This document shows, in pieces, positions 45,057-53,082 of a stretch of DNA of 64,000 nt. The stretch lies in the NCBI RefSeq assembly GCF_001639065.2, contig NZ_LQXO02000053.1, positions 124,001 to 188,000 on the forward strand, written 5' to 3'. This stretch comes from Vibrio barjaei. Lineage in GTDB: Bacteria > Pseudomonadota > Gammaproteobacteria > Enterobacterales > Vibrionaceae. The notes below the pieces were generated by a model that saw only the letters and a program-made list of their open reading frames with translations, was not told the origin of the DNA and made no database searches. The position numbers were made by a program, and so were the translations under genes. Every line of letters starts with the position of its first letter. Position 1 is the stretch's first letter.

Positions 45057-45392
45057 CTAATGACAATATAGGTTATGTAATTGGCTAATTAGACTCACGA
45101 CTCTTTCGTCTTTTAAGGAGTAATAAACGTGTTGAGACTCTTTTCTAATGTCAACGAGTCCTGCTTTTTTTAATACGGTAAGGTGTTGTGAAAATGCAGA
45201 TTGGCTTAAATTTGAGTTAGATTGAAGCTGCCCCGCCCCTTGTTCGCCATCAACAAGTTGGCATAAAACAAATAGTCTGTCTGGGTGCGATAATGTTTTG
45301 AGTACATCCGCTACATCGATGACTCGGCTCTTCATTTGCATTAAGTCCATAACGGTAGTCTCCACGATTTGATCATTTTGCATAGCGCGCAT
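45057..45392 (-). CDS. ArsR-family repressor, dithiol persulfide-sensor type (BigR/SqrR/HlyU-like)
   Basis: A 111-residue winged-helix repressor. Opening LKTLSHPDRLFVLCQLVDGE and recognition helix LSQSAFSQHLTVLKKAGLV are typical of the BigR/SqrR/YgaV/HlyU branch. It has exactly two Cys, Cys44 and Cys110, 66 residues apart, the same spacing as the sensing pairs of SqrR (41/107) and HlyU (38/104). Those proteins leave DNA when a tetrasulfide bridge forms. Starts at 45392; ATG 45350 with GGAG upstream is an alternative that keeps both Cys. It is divergent from the CoA-disulfide reductase and heads the permease operon. Confidence 0.88.
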   Translation of the reverse strand: MRAMQNDQIVETTVMDLMQMKSRVIDVADVLKTLSHPDRLFVLCQLVDGEQGAGQLQSNSNLSQSAFSQHLTVLKKAGLVDIRKESQHVYYSLKDERVVSLISQLHNLYCH

Positions 45393-45427
45393 TATCTGTC
45401 CAATGCGTTACTTTAGTCAATACTTAA

Positions 45428-45486
45428 TTAGCTTTTTAATATTTAGTTAATTTTATATTAGACATATCTAATTTTATTGATATAGT
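45428..45486. promoter_or_regulatory. Divergent arsR / reductase control region
   Basis: Palindrome ATTAGACATATCTAAT (45457-45472, core TTAG-N6-CTAA) overlaps a -35 TAGACA that is 16 nt before the -10 TATAGT (45481-45486) of the reductase gene. A half-matching site TTAGCTTTTTAATA lies at 45428-45441, 30 bp away, mirroring the 28-bp spacing of the two sites at the RND promoter. Confidence 0.65.
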
Positions 45487-45552
45487 AACCACAAATGACA
45501 TTGAATGATCGTTTAGAACATCGCACCTAAACGACACCGACAGAGGTAAAGT

Positions 45553-47256
45553 ATGACTAAGATTTTAATCGTAGGCGGAGTTGCAGGTGGCGCATCTGCA
45601 GCAGCAAGAGCTCGACGTTTGAGTGAAGAAGCCGAAATTATTATGTTTGAGCGCGGACCTTTCGTTTCATTTGCAAATTGTGGCCTTCCCTATCACATAG
45701 GTGGAGATATCACAGACCGTTCAAAGTTATTACTTCAAACTCCAGAGAGTTTCCTCGCTCGTTTTAATGTTGACGTTCGTGTTATGAACGAAGTCATTTC
45801 CATCGACAAACAGAGCAAATTTGTTACTGTTCGTAACCTCGTTGACGGGAATGAATACTCTGAAAGTTATGACTTTCTATTGTTAAGTCCAGGCGCTGCT
45901 CCATTTGTACCGGCCATACCTGGCATTGATAACCCATTGACTCATACCCTTCGTAATATCCCTGATATGGATCGAATCATAAAGACGATTCAAATGAATA
46001 AGCCTGAGCATGCAACTGTCGTTGGCGGTGGCTTTATCGGATTGGAAATGATGGAAGCGTTCCACCAGTTAGGAATAAGTACAACCTTAATTGAAATGGC
46101 CGATCAGGTGATGACTCCCGTTGATAAAGAAATGGCGGGGTTTGCACATGCAGAGATCAAACAGCGAGGCGTTGACCTCAGATTGAGTGCGGCACTTGAA
46201 TCTGTTGAGTATATTCCAAATAAACATATTGCTGATCAAAATGCCGGAGAGTCAAACGAACATCAACATTTACAGGGTAAGTTACGTTTAACATTAAACA
46301 ATGGCGATGCCATAGATACAGATATGCTGATAATGTCTATCGGTGTCAGACCTGAAAATACCCTAGCCCAAAATACAGGTCTCCAACTCGGTGCGTTTGG
46401 TGGTATCTCGGTCAACGAACATCTACAAACCAGCGATCCATATATTTATGCAGTAGGCGATGCTGTAGAAGATCCTGATTTCATCACAGGAAAACCTAGC
46501 TTCGTTCCGTTAGCTGGGCCTGCTAATCGTCAAGGCCGGATGGCTGCTGACAACATGTTAGGGCGTAAAGAGAGTTATCAAGGCACACAAGGTACTGCGA
46601 TAGTTAAGATCTTCGATCTTGCTGTAGCGTCCGTGGGTAAAAACGAAAAGACACTTAAACGTGACAATATCGCGTACGAGAAAGTATACGTACATACCGC
46701 TAGTCATGCCGGTTATTACCCAGGTTCGGAAATTGTTTCGTTAAAACTATTGTTTAGCCCCGAAACTGGCAAAATCCTTGGTGCGCAAGCAGCGGGAAAA
46801 GACGGCATTGATAAGCGCATCGATGTTTTAGCTGTGGCTCAGCGTGCAGGAATGACTATGGAGCAGCTACAACATCTCGAACTAACTTACGCTCCCCCTT
46901 ATGGCAGCGCCAAAGATGTCATCAACCAAGCAGCCTTCGTTGCCAATAATATTTTGAAGGGTGATGCAACACCGATACATTTCGATGAAATAGATCATTT
47001 GAGCGACAACCAGTTGTTGCTGGATGTACGTAACCCAGGTGAACTCAAAAATGTAGGTTTTATCAACGGTGCAATCAATATACCGGTAGATCAGTTACGC
47101 CAACGCATGGAAGAGCTTCCTAAAGATAAAGAGATCATTATCTACTGCCAAGTCGGGTTACGCGGTAACGTTGCATATCGTCAATTAGTGAATAATGGCT
47201 ATAAAGCGAAGAACTTAATTGGAGGCTACCGAACCTATAAGTTTGCACAAGCATAG
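45553..47256 (+). CDS. CoA-disulfide / polysulfide reductase with C-terminal rhodanese domain
   Basis: Flavoprotein of 567 residues. The FAD/NAD(P)H disulfide reductase part (about 1-450) has ILIVGGVAGGASAAARARRL and single-Cys active site SFANCGLPYH (Cys43). A rhodanese domain (about 475-565) has active Cys532 in IIIYCQVGLRG. Enzymes with this fusion reduce CoA persulfide or polysulfide, releasing sulfide, and protect from excess sulfane sulfur. Ribosome site AGAGGTAAAGT precedes the ATG. Its promoter carries the putative ArsR operator. Confidence 0.92.
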   Translation: MTKILIVGGVAGGASAAARARRLSEEAEIIMFERGPFVSFANCGLPYHIGGDITDRSKLLLQTPESFLARFNVDVRVMNEVISIDKQSKFVTVRNLVDGNEYSESYDFLLLSPGAAPFVPAIPGIDNPLTHTLRNIPDMDRIIKTIQMNKPEHATVVGGGFIGLEMMEAFHQLGISTTLIEMADQVMTPVDKEMAGFAHAEIKQRGVDLRLSAALESVEYIPNKHIADQNAGESNEHQHLQGKLRLTLNNGDAIDTDMLIMSIGVRPENTLAQNTGLQLGAFGGISVNEHLQTSDPYIYAVGDAVEDPDFITGKPSFVPLAGPANRQGRMAADNMLGRKESYQGTQGTAIVKIFDLAVASVGKNEKTLKRDNIAYEKVYVHTASHAGYYPGSEIVSLKLLFSPETGKILGAQAAGKDGIDKRIDVLAVAQRAGMTMEQLQHLELTYAPPYGSAKDVINQAAFVANNILKGDATPIHFDEIDHLSDNQLLLDVRNPGELKNVGFINGAINIPVDQLRQRMEELPKDKEIIIYCQVGLRGNVAYRQLVNNGYKAKNLIGGYRTYKFAQA

Positions 47257-47278
47257 CACTACCTGTTTAAACTAAATC

Positions 47279-47309
47279 AAAAGGAGTACTCAACGAGTGC
47301 TCCTTTTTA
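47279..47309. terminator. Bidirectional terminator
   Basis: Stem AAAAGGAGTACTC / GAGTGCTCCTTTT with loop AAC, A4 before and T5 after, between the reductase gene and convergent cytochrome b562 gene. Confidence 0.9.
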
Positions 47310-47329
47310 ATGTCCGGATTCGATATCAG

Positions 47330-47725
47330 TTAACCAAACAAACGCTTCCAAATGCTTGGATTACGTTTGTCATGGTACTCCAACCTCAAGCTATCGACTT
47401 CACGTAATGATTGCTTGGCCGCTTCAAGGTCACCCTGGTCCAGCTCTGCATTTACTTCACTTACCGCGCCTGACAGCTTTTTAAAACCTTCCAGATACAA
47501 TTCTGTTTTCTCTGGTGGATAATCACCTTGCTTTGAATCGGCAATAAGATTCTCCAAATCAAGTACTGGTTTGCGCATTTCGTCAATAGACTGAGCTTCT
47601 GCTGCTTGTTTAAATGCTAACTTCATGGCTTGCATGTTCTTCTTGAGGTCCACCTCCTCTGCCAGAACACTAGTAGAAAACAAAAGAACCGTTGTAAGCA
47701 GGCTAGTCGTAGTTATTTTTATCAT
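47330..47725 (-). CDS. cybC: Cytochrome b562
   Basis: Periplasmic four-helix heme protein of 131 residues with signal peptide (cleavage near VLA-EE). The axial ligands Met31 (LKKNMQAM, matching Met7 of the E. coli mature protein) and His118 (RLEYHDKR, matching His102) are both conserved. Small electron carrier of unclear physiological role. AAGGAATAATAAT precedes the ATG. It converges on the polysulfide reductase gene. Confidence 0.88.
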   Translation of the reverse strand: MIKITTTSLLTTVLLFSTSVLAEEVDLKKNMQAMKLAFKQAAEAQSIDEMRKPVLDLENLIADSKQGDYPPEKTELYLEGFKKLSGAVSEVNAELDQGDLEAAKQSLREVDSLRLEYHDKRNPSIWKRLFG

Positions 47726-47843
47726 TATTATTCCTTTTGAAGATCAATTAGACCCCAGTTTCCTGAGGTCTGAATACCGAGTTTACTAAAACTCGTTACT
47801 ACAACGTTAATGAAATTGTTTCTAAACGTTATTTATCTAATTA

Positions 47844-48587
47844 TTAGAGTTCAGCAAACTCTTCTATCGGTGCGCGCCCTCTCAGCTCGAGGAAATCCAA
47901 GAATTGACGAGCGTTGTAAGTAATAATCTTGTCCGTCGGCATTTCAACCGTAGTCAGTAATTCACTGGTCAGTTCGAATAAACCAATGGTATCGCAAAAG
48001 TGCGAGTCACTGCCTGTAGTGATGTAGCCGCCCGCTCGCTTTACCGCTCGAGCGATGTCATAGCAGCGATCCACACTTCCGACTCGGCTGTGCCCTCTCA
48101 ATGTTGAGTTATTGATCTCTATTGCGACATGATTGGCTGCAGCACAGTCCGCTACGCTTTGAAAATCAAAGTCAAAGTTCGGATTTCCCAAATGTCCAAG
48201 CGCATCCACATTGCCACTTTCAATTGTATTGATGAGCGCTCGAGTGTGTTCCTCCTTAGTAGAAGGTCTAAACACAGGCTCATGAAAGCTGCCAATAATC
48301 CAATCAAGTGCTTTGTATGACGTAAGGTGTACATCAATATCCCCATTCACATTAAGAATATTCGCTTCTACACCACGAATAATAGCGACGTCAGATAGAA
48401 ACCTTGGGATAACACGTTGGTTGGAGAAAAACCAAAAGTGAGGAGCACCTGGCATTGAATCAGCATGATCTGTGGTACACAGGACTTTTAATCCATGTTC
48501 TTTTGCCGCTTTAGCATTTTCAATAATGGTACTGTAGGCATGCCCACTTGCGTAAGTATGAGTATGCGTATCTACCTCAAATTTCAT
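47844..48587 (-). CDS. ycdX: PHP-domain phosphatase YcdX type
   Basis: Metal-dependent phosphatase of 247 residues (E. coli YcdX is 245). The N-terminal PHP motif VDTHTHTYASGHAYS supplies the first metal ligands. Further ligands lie in TTDHADSMPGAPH, GVEANI, GSFHEP, LGHLGNPNFDFD, NNSTLRGHS and GSDSHFCD. Start set at ATG 48587 because GAGGAG lies 7 nt before it; the longer frame adds 13 non-homologous residues. The family is linked to swarming motility in E. coli. Single gene. Confidence 0.9.
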   Translation of the reverse strand: MKFEVDTHTHTYASGHAYSTIIENAKAAKEHGLKVLCTTDHADSMPGAPHFWFFSNQRVIPRFLSDVAIIRGVEANILNVNGDIDVHLTSYKALDWIIGSFHEPVFRPSTKEEHTRALINTIESGNVDALGHLGNPNFDFDFQSVADCAAANHVAIEINNSTLRGHSRVGSVDRCYDIARAVKRAGGYITTGSDSHFCDTIGLFELTSELLTTVEMPTDKIITYNARQFLDFLELRGRAPIEEFAEL

Positions 48588-48674
48588 TGTTATCTCCTCT
48601 ATTGCTATCAGCGGTAACTGTGGCACTTTAACGACAGCGAATGTCGATTCATTGCATGCACAACGTATGTTGTT

Positions 48675-49151
48675 CTAGAAAAAATCGATACCGCCACGTC
48701 CGCTATTAGGGTCTTTTGATTTAGAGCGCGCTTTATTCGGCTCATTAGATTTCTTCTTCTGTTTCGTCGATTGCTCTTTCGACTTTTTCTGTTGCTTGTT
48801 CTGCTTTTTTGGCTTTGACGAAGGCGCTGCTACCTCAGGCTGTTTAGATTGAAGTTGTTTTCTGTCCTCAGGTTCAACAGGTGGCTCGTCACACACGACG
48901 ACATAATATTCTTGGTTAAACTCAAAGAAATCACCATCGTACATTTTGCGTCGTTTGCGCGTTTCTAGCTCGCCATTCACCGCTACATAGCCTTCCGCTA
49001 TAAAGTGCTTAGCTTCACCGCCACCACCAACAAGGTTTGCTACCTTAAATAGTTTGTATAGCTCGATTGGATGGCTTGAAACTTCGATACCAATAGCTTC
49101 AATCTCAATGGCATCGTTGTCATAGTGCTCGTCGTTGTATTCTTGGCTCAT
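48675..49151 (-). CDS. S4-domain RNA-binding protein (YbcJ-like)
   Basis: A 158-residue protein from ATG 49151. The S4 RNA-binding domain (about 22-90) has PIELYKLFKVANLVGGGGEAKHFIAEGYVAVNG and TRKRRKMYDGD, matching the YbcJ/RqcP-type small S4 proteins. A very basic Lys/Gln/Ser tail follows (about 95-150), probably a disordered RNA-binding extension that E. coli YbcJ lacks. The reading frame stays open 60 codons upstream of the chosen start, but that part has no homology character. No clear ribosome site. Confidence 0.82.
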   Translation of the reverse strand: MSQEYNDEHYDNDAIEIEAIGIEVSSHPIELYKLFKVANLVGGGGEAKHFIAEGYVAVNGELETRKRRKMYDGDFFEFNQEYYVVVCDEPPVEPEDRKQLQSKQPEVAAPSSKPKKQNKQQKKSKEQSTKQKKKSNEPNKARSKSKDPNSGRGGIDFF

Positions 49152-49254
49152 AATGTGATTTGAATCGTATATTTTCCCGCATTGTACTGTGTTGTTGACT
49201 GGCAAGCCATTAAAAAGCCCCGTAAAACGGGGCAATTCGTATTTTCCTCTTTTG

Positions 49255-49749
49255 TTACCAAGCGAGGTTGCTACTACTCGCAGACACCAGTTTCTGAGCT
49301 GGAGGGTTGCCATCATACGTCCAGATTTCAACTAAGAAGGCATCGACGTGTTCTGCTGCTGAAAAATCGATTTGTGCACTGCCATTGCTCAGTGACGTAG
49401 AAGCTATTTTACTGTCATACACAGGAGTGAGTACACCAGAGCCGTCGTCCTCATATTCTGTGTAAACCGAAGCAAATGCTCTACCAGTTACATCGCTACT
49501 TGCGTCAATGTCCAATGAATAGTCTTCGATCGGCTTATAGTCCAATGTGTCTGGTATCGACAGATCATCCATTGTTCTTGTTACTGACACTGTGGCCGGA
49601 GGGGGAGCAGGAGCTGGCTCCGGTGCCGCGTCGGTTGTATTCCCAGTAGAACCGCCTCCTGAAGAATCACCGCCACCGCCACCACCGCCGCCTCCACAAG
49701 CCGAGAGTGTTCCTAAGGTAATCAGTAGAGCTATATATTTGATATTCAT
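49255..49749 (-). CDS. Poly-glycine lipoprotein, unknown function
   Basis: A 164-residue predicted lipoprotein. Lipobox LSAC at Cys18 is followed directly by nine Gly, then a Ser/Gly and Pro/Ala linker (to about residue 55) and a beta-rich C-terminal domain ending SASSSNLAW. AGGAG lies 7 nt before the ATG, inside the 9-nt gap and the end of the LruC gene, so the two are co-translated. Glycine tails after the lipid Cys are common in surface-exposed Vibrio lipoproteins. No domain recognised in the rest; a partner role for the LruC protein is inferred. Confidence 0.72.
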   Translation of the reverse strand: MNIKYIALLITLGTLSACGGGGGGGGGDSSGGGSTGNTTDAAPEPAPAPPPATVSVTRTMDDLSIPDTLDYKPIEDYSLDIDASSDVTGRAFASVYTEYEDDGSGVLTPVYDSKIASTSLSNGSAQIDFSAAEHVDAFLVEIWTYDGNPPAQKLVSASSSNLAW

Positions 49750-49758
49750 AATTTTCTC

Positions 49759-51909
49759 CTAAGGAACATAGCATTTGCCAGGGGTAGCATACTGCGATTC
49801 AAACCAGTTTTGAGCATTCTCCCCGGATGACTCTGCATAAGTCGCAAATTGAGGATAAGCAACCACCAAATCGATATACTCTAGTGGCCATTCCCACTCA
49901 TCATTGATTAATAGCGCCCAAGGTAGATTCTGTGCTGTCTTAAAGTACACACCAGTGTTCGAATTGCTTACATCAACACCTAACCCAGCGAACATATCCG
50001 CGTCAAATTGCTCAGTTGGTTCATAGTTAGGTAAGTGAACTTCCCATTTACGTCCTGGTTCAGTAAACCCATCGCCATGGTACGTATTGTCTGTTGCGAA
50101 AATGAAAGGGTCATACGGCATAGACATTAGCCCTGTAGTAGTGCCGCTATTGTAGTTAACGTGAACAGTAAAGTTGAGTTGCACATCTTCTTGCTGAGCA
50201 CACGAAGACAAGGTCCTATGGAAATCGCAGCCGTCTACTTTAAATGTTGACGTATCGTTTGTGATGACAATAATCGCTTCATTAGAAATCAGCTCTAATC
50301 CACTTGAAGCTAATGTTTCTCCGTTTTGGATTTGACGAGTAGTAGCGCTATCAATATCGTCACGGTTCACACCTTTAAGTCGGATAGCAAAGCCATTATG
50401 GTAAGATGCGCCCACTGCCCCTAGGTATCCATCAATTTTAGATTTGACAACTTGGTCGTTTTTAAGAATTTCCGTGACACGGTAACTAACAACAACGTCG
50501 TTCATGTCATAATCGGTGGTATAAGGCCAGTTATCTTCAAAGGCAACGGTGGCATAACCGGTAGCATTTGGATAATAGCGAACTGTGATGCCATCTCCGG
50601 TAACGGTTAAAGCATGATCCTCTACCTCACCACTTGTCGAACCACCAAAGTAATCTAATCCTGTTTGTTGACTAAAGCGGAAACGGCTCCAAGTTGTACC
50701 CACTAGTGCATTGATATCAGCAGTAAAGACTAGATCGTTGTTTCCGGCAGAGAGCGATTCATCGGTAAAGATCTGCTCACCAGCATCCGCAAAGTCACCA
50801 TCTTGGTTCCAGTCTATCCATGCAGACAGATACCCCGTAGTCGAAGCATTAACCCTAACAATACTGTCAAGCCCGGGTTCAACCGCTGTGACAAACCCCA
50901 CACCGTTTTCATCATCAGTGCCAACTTCATCATCTGCTAAATTGTTGTAACGTCCATCTTGTTCACCATCTGGTTCCCCACTCCCCAACCATGTACTACC
51001 GTCGAGCTCATGTCGTGGGCCATTATCAGCAAGCTTGGTTGAGTAACTTTCCGGAGCATCACCAAAATCAATATTTGAGTCCTCATCTATCACTGGTGCA
51101 TTCGCACATCGTGCTCCGTCGTTCTGGTTCGAATTTGGACCATCGGCAAATTTGACAGCCGGTACTATGCCCGCATCTATGTTTGCGGCGTTACCCGGTG
51201 AAAGGTCAATGCGATAGATCTGACCATCTTGATTTCTCGACACATAATAGTAACCATCTACATCGAAGTACCCTGCTCCAAACGTACCCGTTTCGCCCGT
51301 ATCACCAATATAGGTTTCCTGACCTGTGCTAGCGTTGAAAGAATATAAAGCTCCCGAGCCGTTATCTACACCATAAAGCTTGCCGTCGCTTGGATGGAAG
51401 GCGAAGTCAGTAAGACTAACTACAGCACGCGTCGTTACTCGGTTAACGGGTAAAACCGCACTACTATCACTCGCTAGCGGTGAAATATCGATAGTAAACA
51501 GTCCTTTTCCCGTTCTATAGAGGTAATACACACTTTCATAGACATCACCGACATAAAAAGTATGGTCAGTTGGTAAACCCGATGTATTTACGACTTCCGC
51601 TTGGAAGTCGCTCCCTAATCGAACGATTCGCTTATTGCTAGTGTCGTAGCCATAGATATAACGGTTGTTAAAGTCAAAACCCACGCCGTTAATGTTCACA
51701 TTCATACCAGTATCGCTTTGCAATAGACTAGTTGAGCCCGTCACAAGGTTTACACCATACACTTGAACTGGATTTGATTGGAAAAGATAGGCTTTACTTG
51801 GGCACGTATCAAACGGCACGGCATTGCTGCTCGCACTAAACAAAGTGCCGCTCAGTGCCAAGGAAGCTATGAGTCGTTTTGTGCCTTGCGGTAACATCTG
51901 TTTTTTCAT
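49759..51909 (-). CDS. LruC-domain surface/secreted protein
   Basis: A 716-residue exported protein with signal peptide (cleavage near SSNA-VPFD). The N-terminal beta-propeller-like repeat region (about 33-260) resembles the DUF6923 group (YLFQSNPVQVYGVNLVTGST). A middle part (about 280-440) has calcium-like Asp/Asn stretches and a GEVEDHAL motif typical of GEVED domains. The C-terminal LruC domain (about 450-700) starts after YPNATGYATVAFEDNWPYTTDYD. LruC was first described in Leptospira; it is an extracellular beta domain of unknown role. Probably surface exposed and paired with the poly-glycine lipoprotein. Confidence 0.82.
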   Translation of the reverse strand: MKKQMLPQGTKRLIASLALSGTLFSASSNAVPFDTCPSKAYLFQSNPVQVYGVNLVTGSTSLLQSDTGMNVNINGVGFDFNNRYIYGYDTSNKRIVRLGSDFQAEVVNTSGLPTDHTFYVGDVYESVYYLYRTGKGLFTIDISPLASDSSAVLPVNRVTTRAVVSLTDFAFHPSDGKLYGVDNGSGALYSFNASTGQETYIGDTGETGTFGAGYFDVDGYYYVSRNQDGQIYRIDLSPGNAANIDAGIVPAVKFADGPNSNQNDGARCANAPVIDEDSNIDFGDAPESYSTKLADNGPRHELDGSTWLGSGEPDGEQDGRYNNLADDEVGTDDENGVGFVTAVEPGLDSIVRVNASTTGYLSAWIDWNQDGDFADAGEQIFTDESLSAGNNDLVFTADINALVGTTWSRFRFSQQTGLDYFGGSTSGEVEDHALTVTGDGITVRYYPNATGYATVAFEDNWPYTTDYDMNDVVVSYRVTEILKNDQVVKSKIDGYLGAVGASYHNGFAIRLKGVNRDDIDSATTRQIQNGETLASSGLELISNEAIIVITNDTSTFKVDGCDFHRTLSSCAQQEDVQLNFTVHVNYNSGTTTGLMSMPYDPFIFATDNTYHGDGFTEPGRKWEVHLPNYEPTEQFDADMFAGLGVDVSNSNTGVYFKTAQNLPWALLINDEWEWPLEYIDLVVAYPQFATYAESSGENAQNWFESQYATPGKCYVP

Positions 51910-52034
51910 CTGCTGTTCCCTGCTTATGAATGACCTATCAGATGTTTACAAAACTCGTGCCATAAATTTAATTTATATATTTCATATAGATAGCCTAACA
52001 TTCGAGTCAGTTTTCAATCTGCAATTCAATTTAG

Positions 52035-52970
52035 CTAACCAACTATGGAAGACTTTTCTTTATGAGAAATATGGCCCTTTGGGAGTGGAAGGACCGTCGT
52101 TAGAACACTGGTAATAACAATAAGCATTAGACCGAGTACCTGTGTATGACTAAATTCGATGTCAAACGCAAGGAGTTGCCATAAGGCTGTGAAAGCCAGA
52201 TTGCTATAGATTAAAGGCGCCAATTGGGAGTTAGTATCAGCAGTTGAATACGCTTTGTGACGTGTAACCTGAGTGTTGATTATCAGTAGCGCCATAATCA
52301 CTAGAGCCAAAAGTACCTCAGTATTTATAGTATTGCCGCCGAAAAAGCTCTCAGGGGAAGCCCAATGAGAGAACATTACAATCGGTAGTAGAATTAAACT
52401 AGCAATACCAAATGTCCACGCATTGGTTTCTAAACCTGACAATTCCGTTTTTGACGCTTTATAAAGGCTTAACTGGGAACCGGCATTAAAGAAACCCGCT
52501 AATAAACCGACCAAGAGTTCAGGCTTGACAACAAAACCACTACCATTATTGGCCAACATTACCACTCCAATAAACGTCATCAGCAGCGCTACGATGGTTG
52601 AACGATGAAGTTTGATATTGAAGAGAACCTTTTCCAAAACTGCGATAAAAATAGGCCCTGTTCCAAATAGAACCACACTTTCCACCAATGAGAGCTTGTT
52701 CAATGCATAGATAAAGCACAATTGGCACGCTCCAATACACAGTGCTCTTACAACGAGTAATTTGGCCATGGCAACATTAGGCCTTCTTATCTTACTGAAA
52801 AGCAGTATCGAAAATATGAGAAATGCCGGAAGCGCAAATCGTAAGAACGCCAATGTAGTCACATCGAAACTTTCAGACAGATACTTAGTTAGTAATCCAG
52901 TGACAGATAAGCTAAGTGTCGACGATAGCATATAGAAAACTGGGGGATGGGTTAGTGTAGTTTTTACCAT
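52035..52970 (-). CDS. EamA/DMT-family transporter
   Basis: Inner-membrane protein of 311 residues with ten helices in two EamA repeats (about 10-140 and 155-295). LALVIMALLIINTQVTRHKAYSTADTNSQLAPLIYSNLAFTALW in the second half is typical of drug/metabolite exporters (quoted in parts: TADTNSQLAPLIYS). Divergent from a LysR gene, with a strong palindrome between them, so it is probably the target of that regulator. Substrate unknown. Confidence 0.85.
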   Translation of the reverse strand: MVKTTLTHPPVFYMLSSTLSLSVTGLLTKYLSESFDVTTLAFLRFALPAFLIFSILLFSKIRRPNVAMAKLLVVRALCIGACQLCFIYALNKLSLVESVVLFGTGPIFIAVLEKVLFNIKLHRSTIVALLMTFIGVVMLANNGSGFVVKPELLVGLLAGFFNAGSQLSLYKASKTELSGLETNAWTFGIASLILLPIVMFSHWASPESFFGGNTINTEVLLALVIMALLIINTQVTRHKAYSTADTNSQLAPLIYSNLAFTALWQLLAFDIEFSHTQVLGLMLIVITSVLTTVLPLPKGHISHKEKSSIVG

Positions 52971-53009
52971 GTATTGTGCTCACGAAATGTGTCTTTAGGG
53001 CTAAATTAT

Positions 53010-53025
53010 AGTGATCGCGATCACT
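53010..53025. promoter_or_regulatory. 16-bp perfect palindrome between DMT exporter and LysR gene
   Basis: AGTGATCGCGATCACT is fully symmetric. It contains GTGA-N6-TCAC, the inner core of CRP/FNR-family sites. It sits about 40 nt before the exporter start and 58 nt before the LysR start. Confidence 0.55.
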
Positions 53026-53082
53026 GAAAAATACTGAGTAATTATTAATGATTATGTAAGTTTTACTTACATAGAGTGATAA

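Noticed and set aside
51824..52114. A 96-codon plus-strand ORF over the start of the LruC gene
   Set aside because: It is mostly antisense to the LruC signal region and the DMT gene end, with no start signals.
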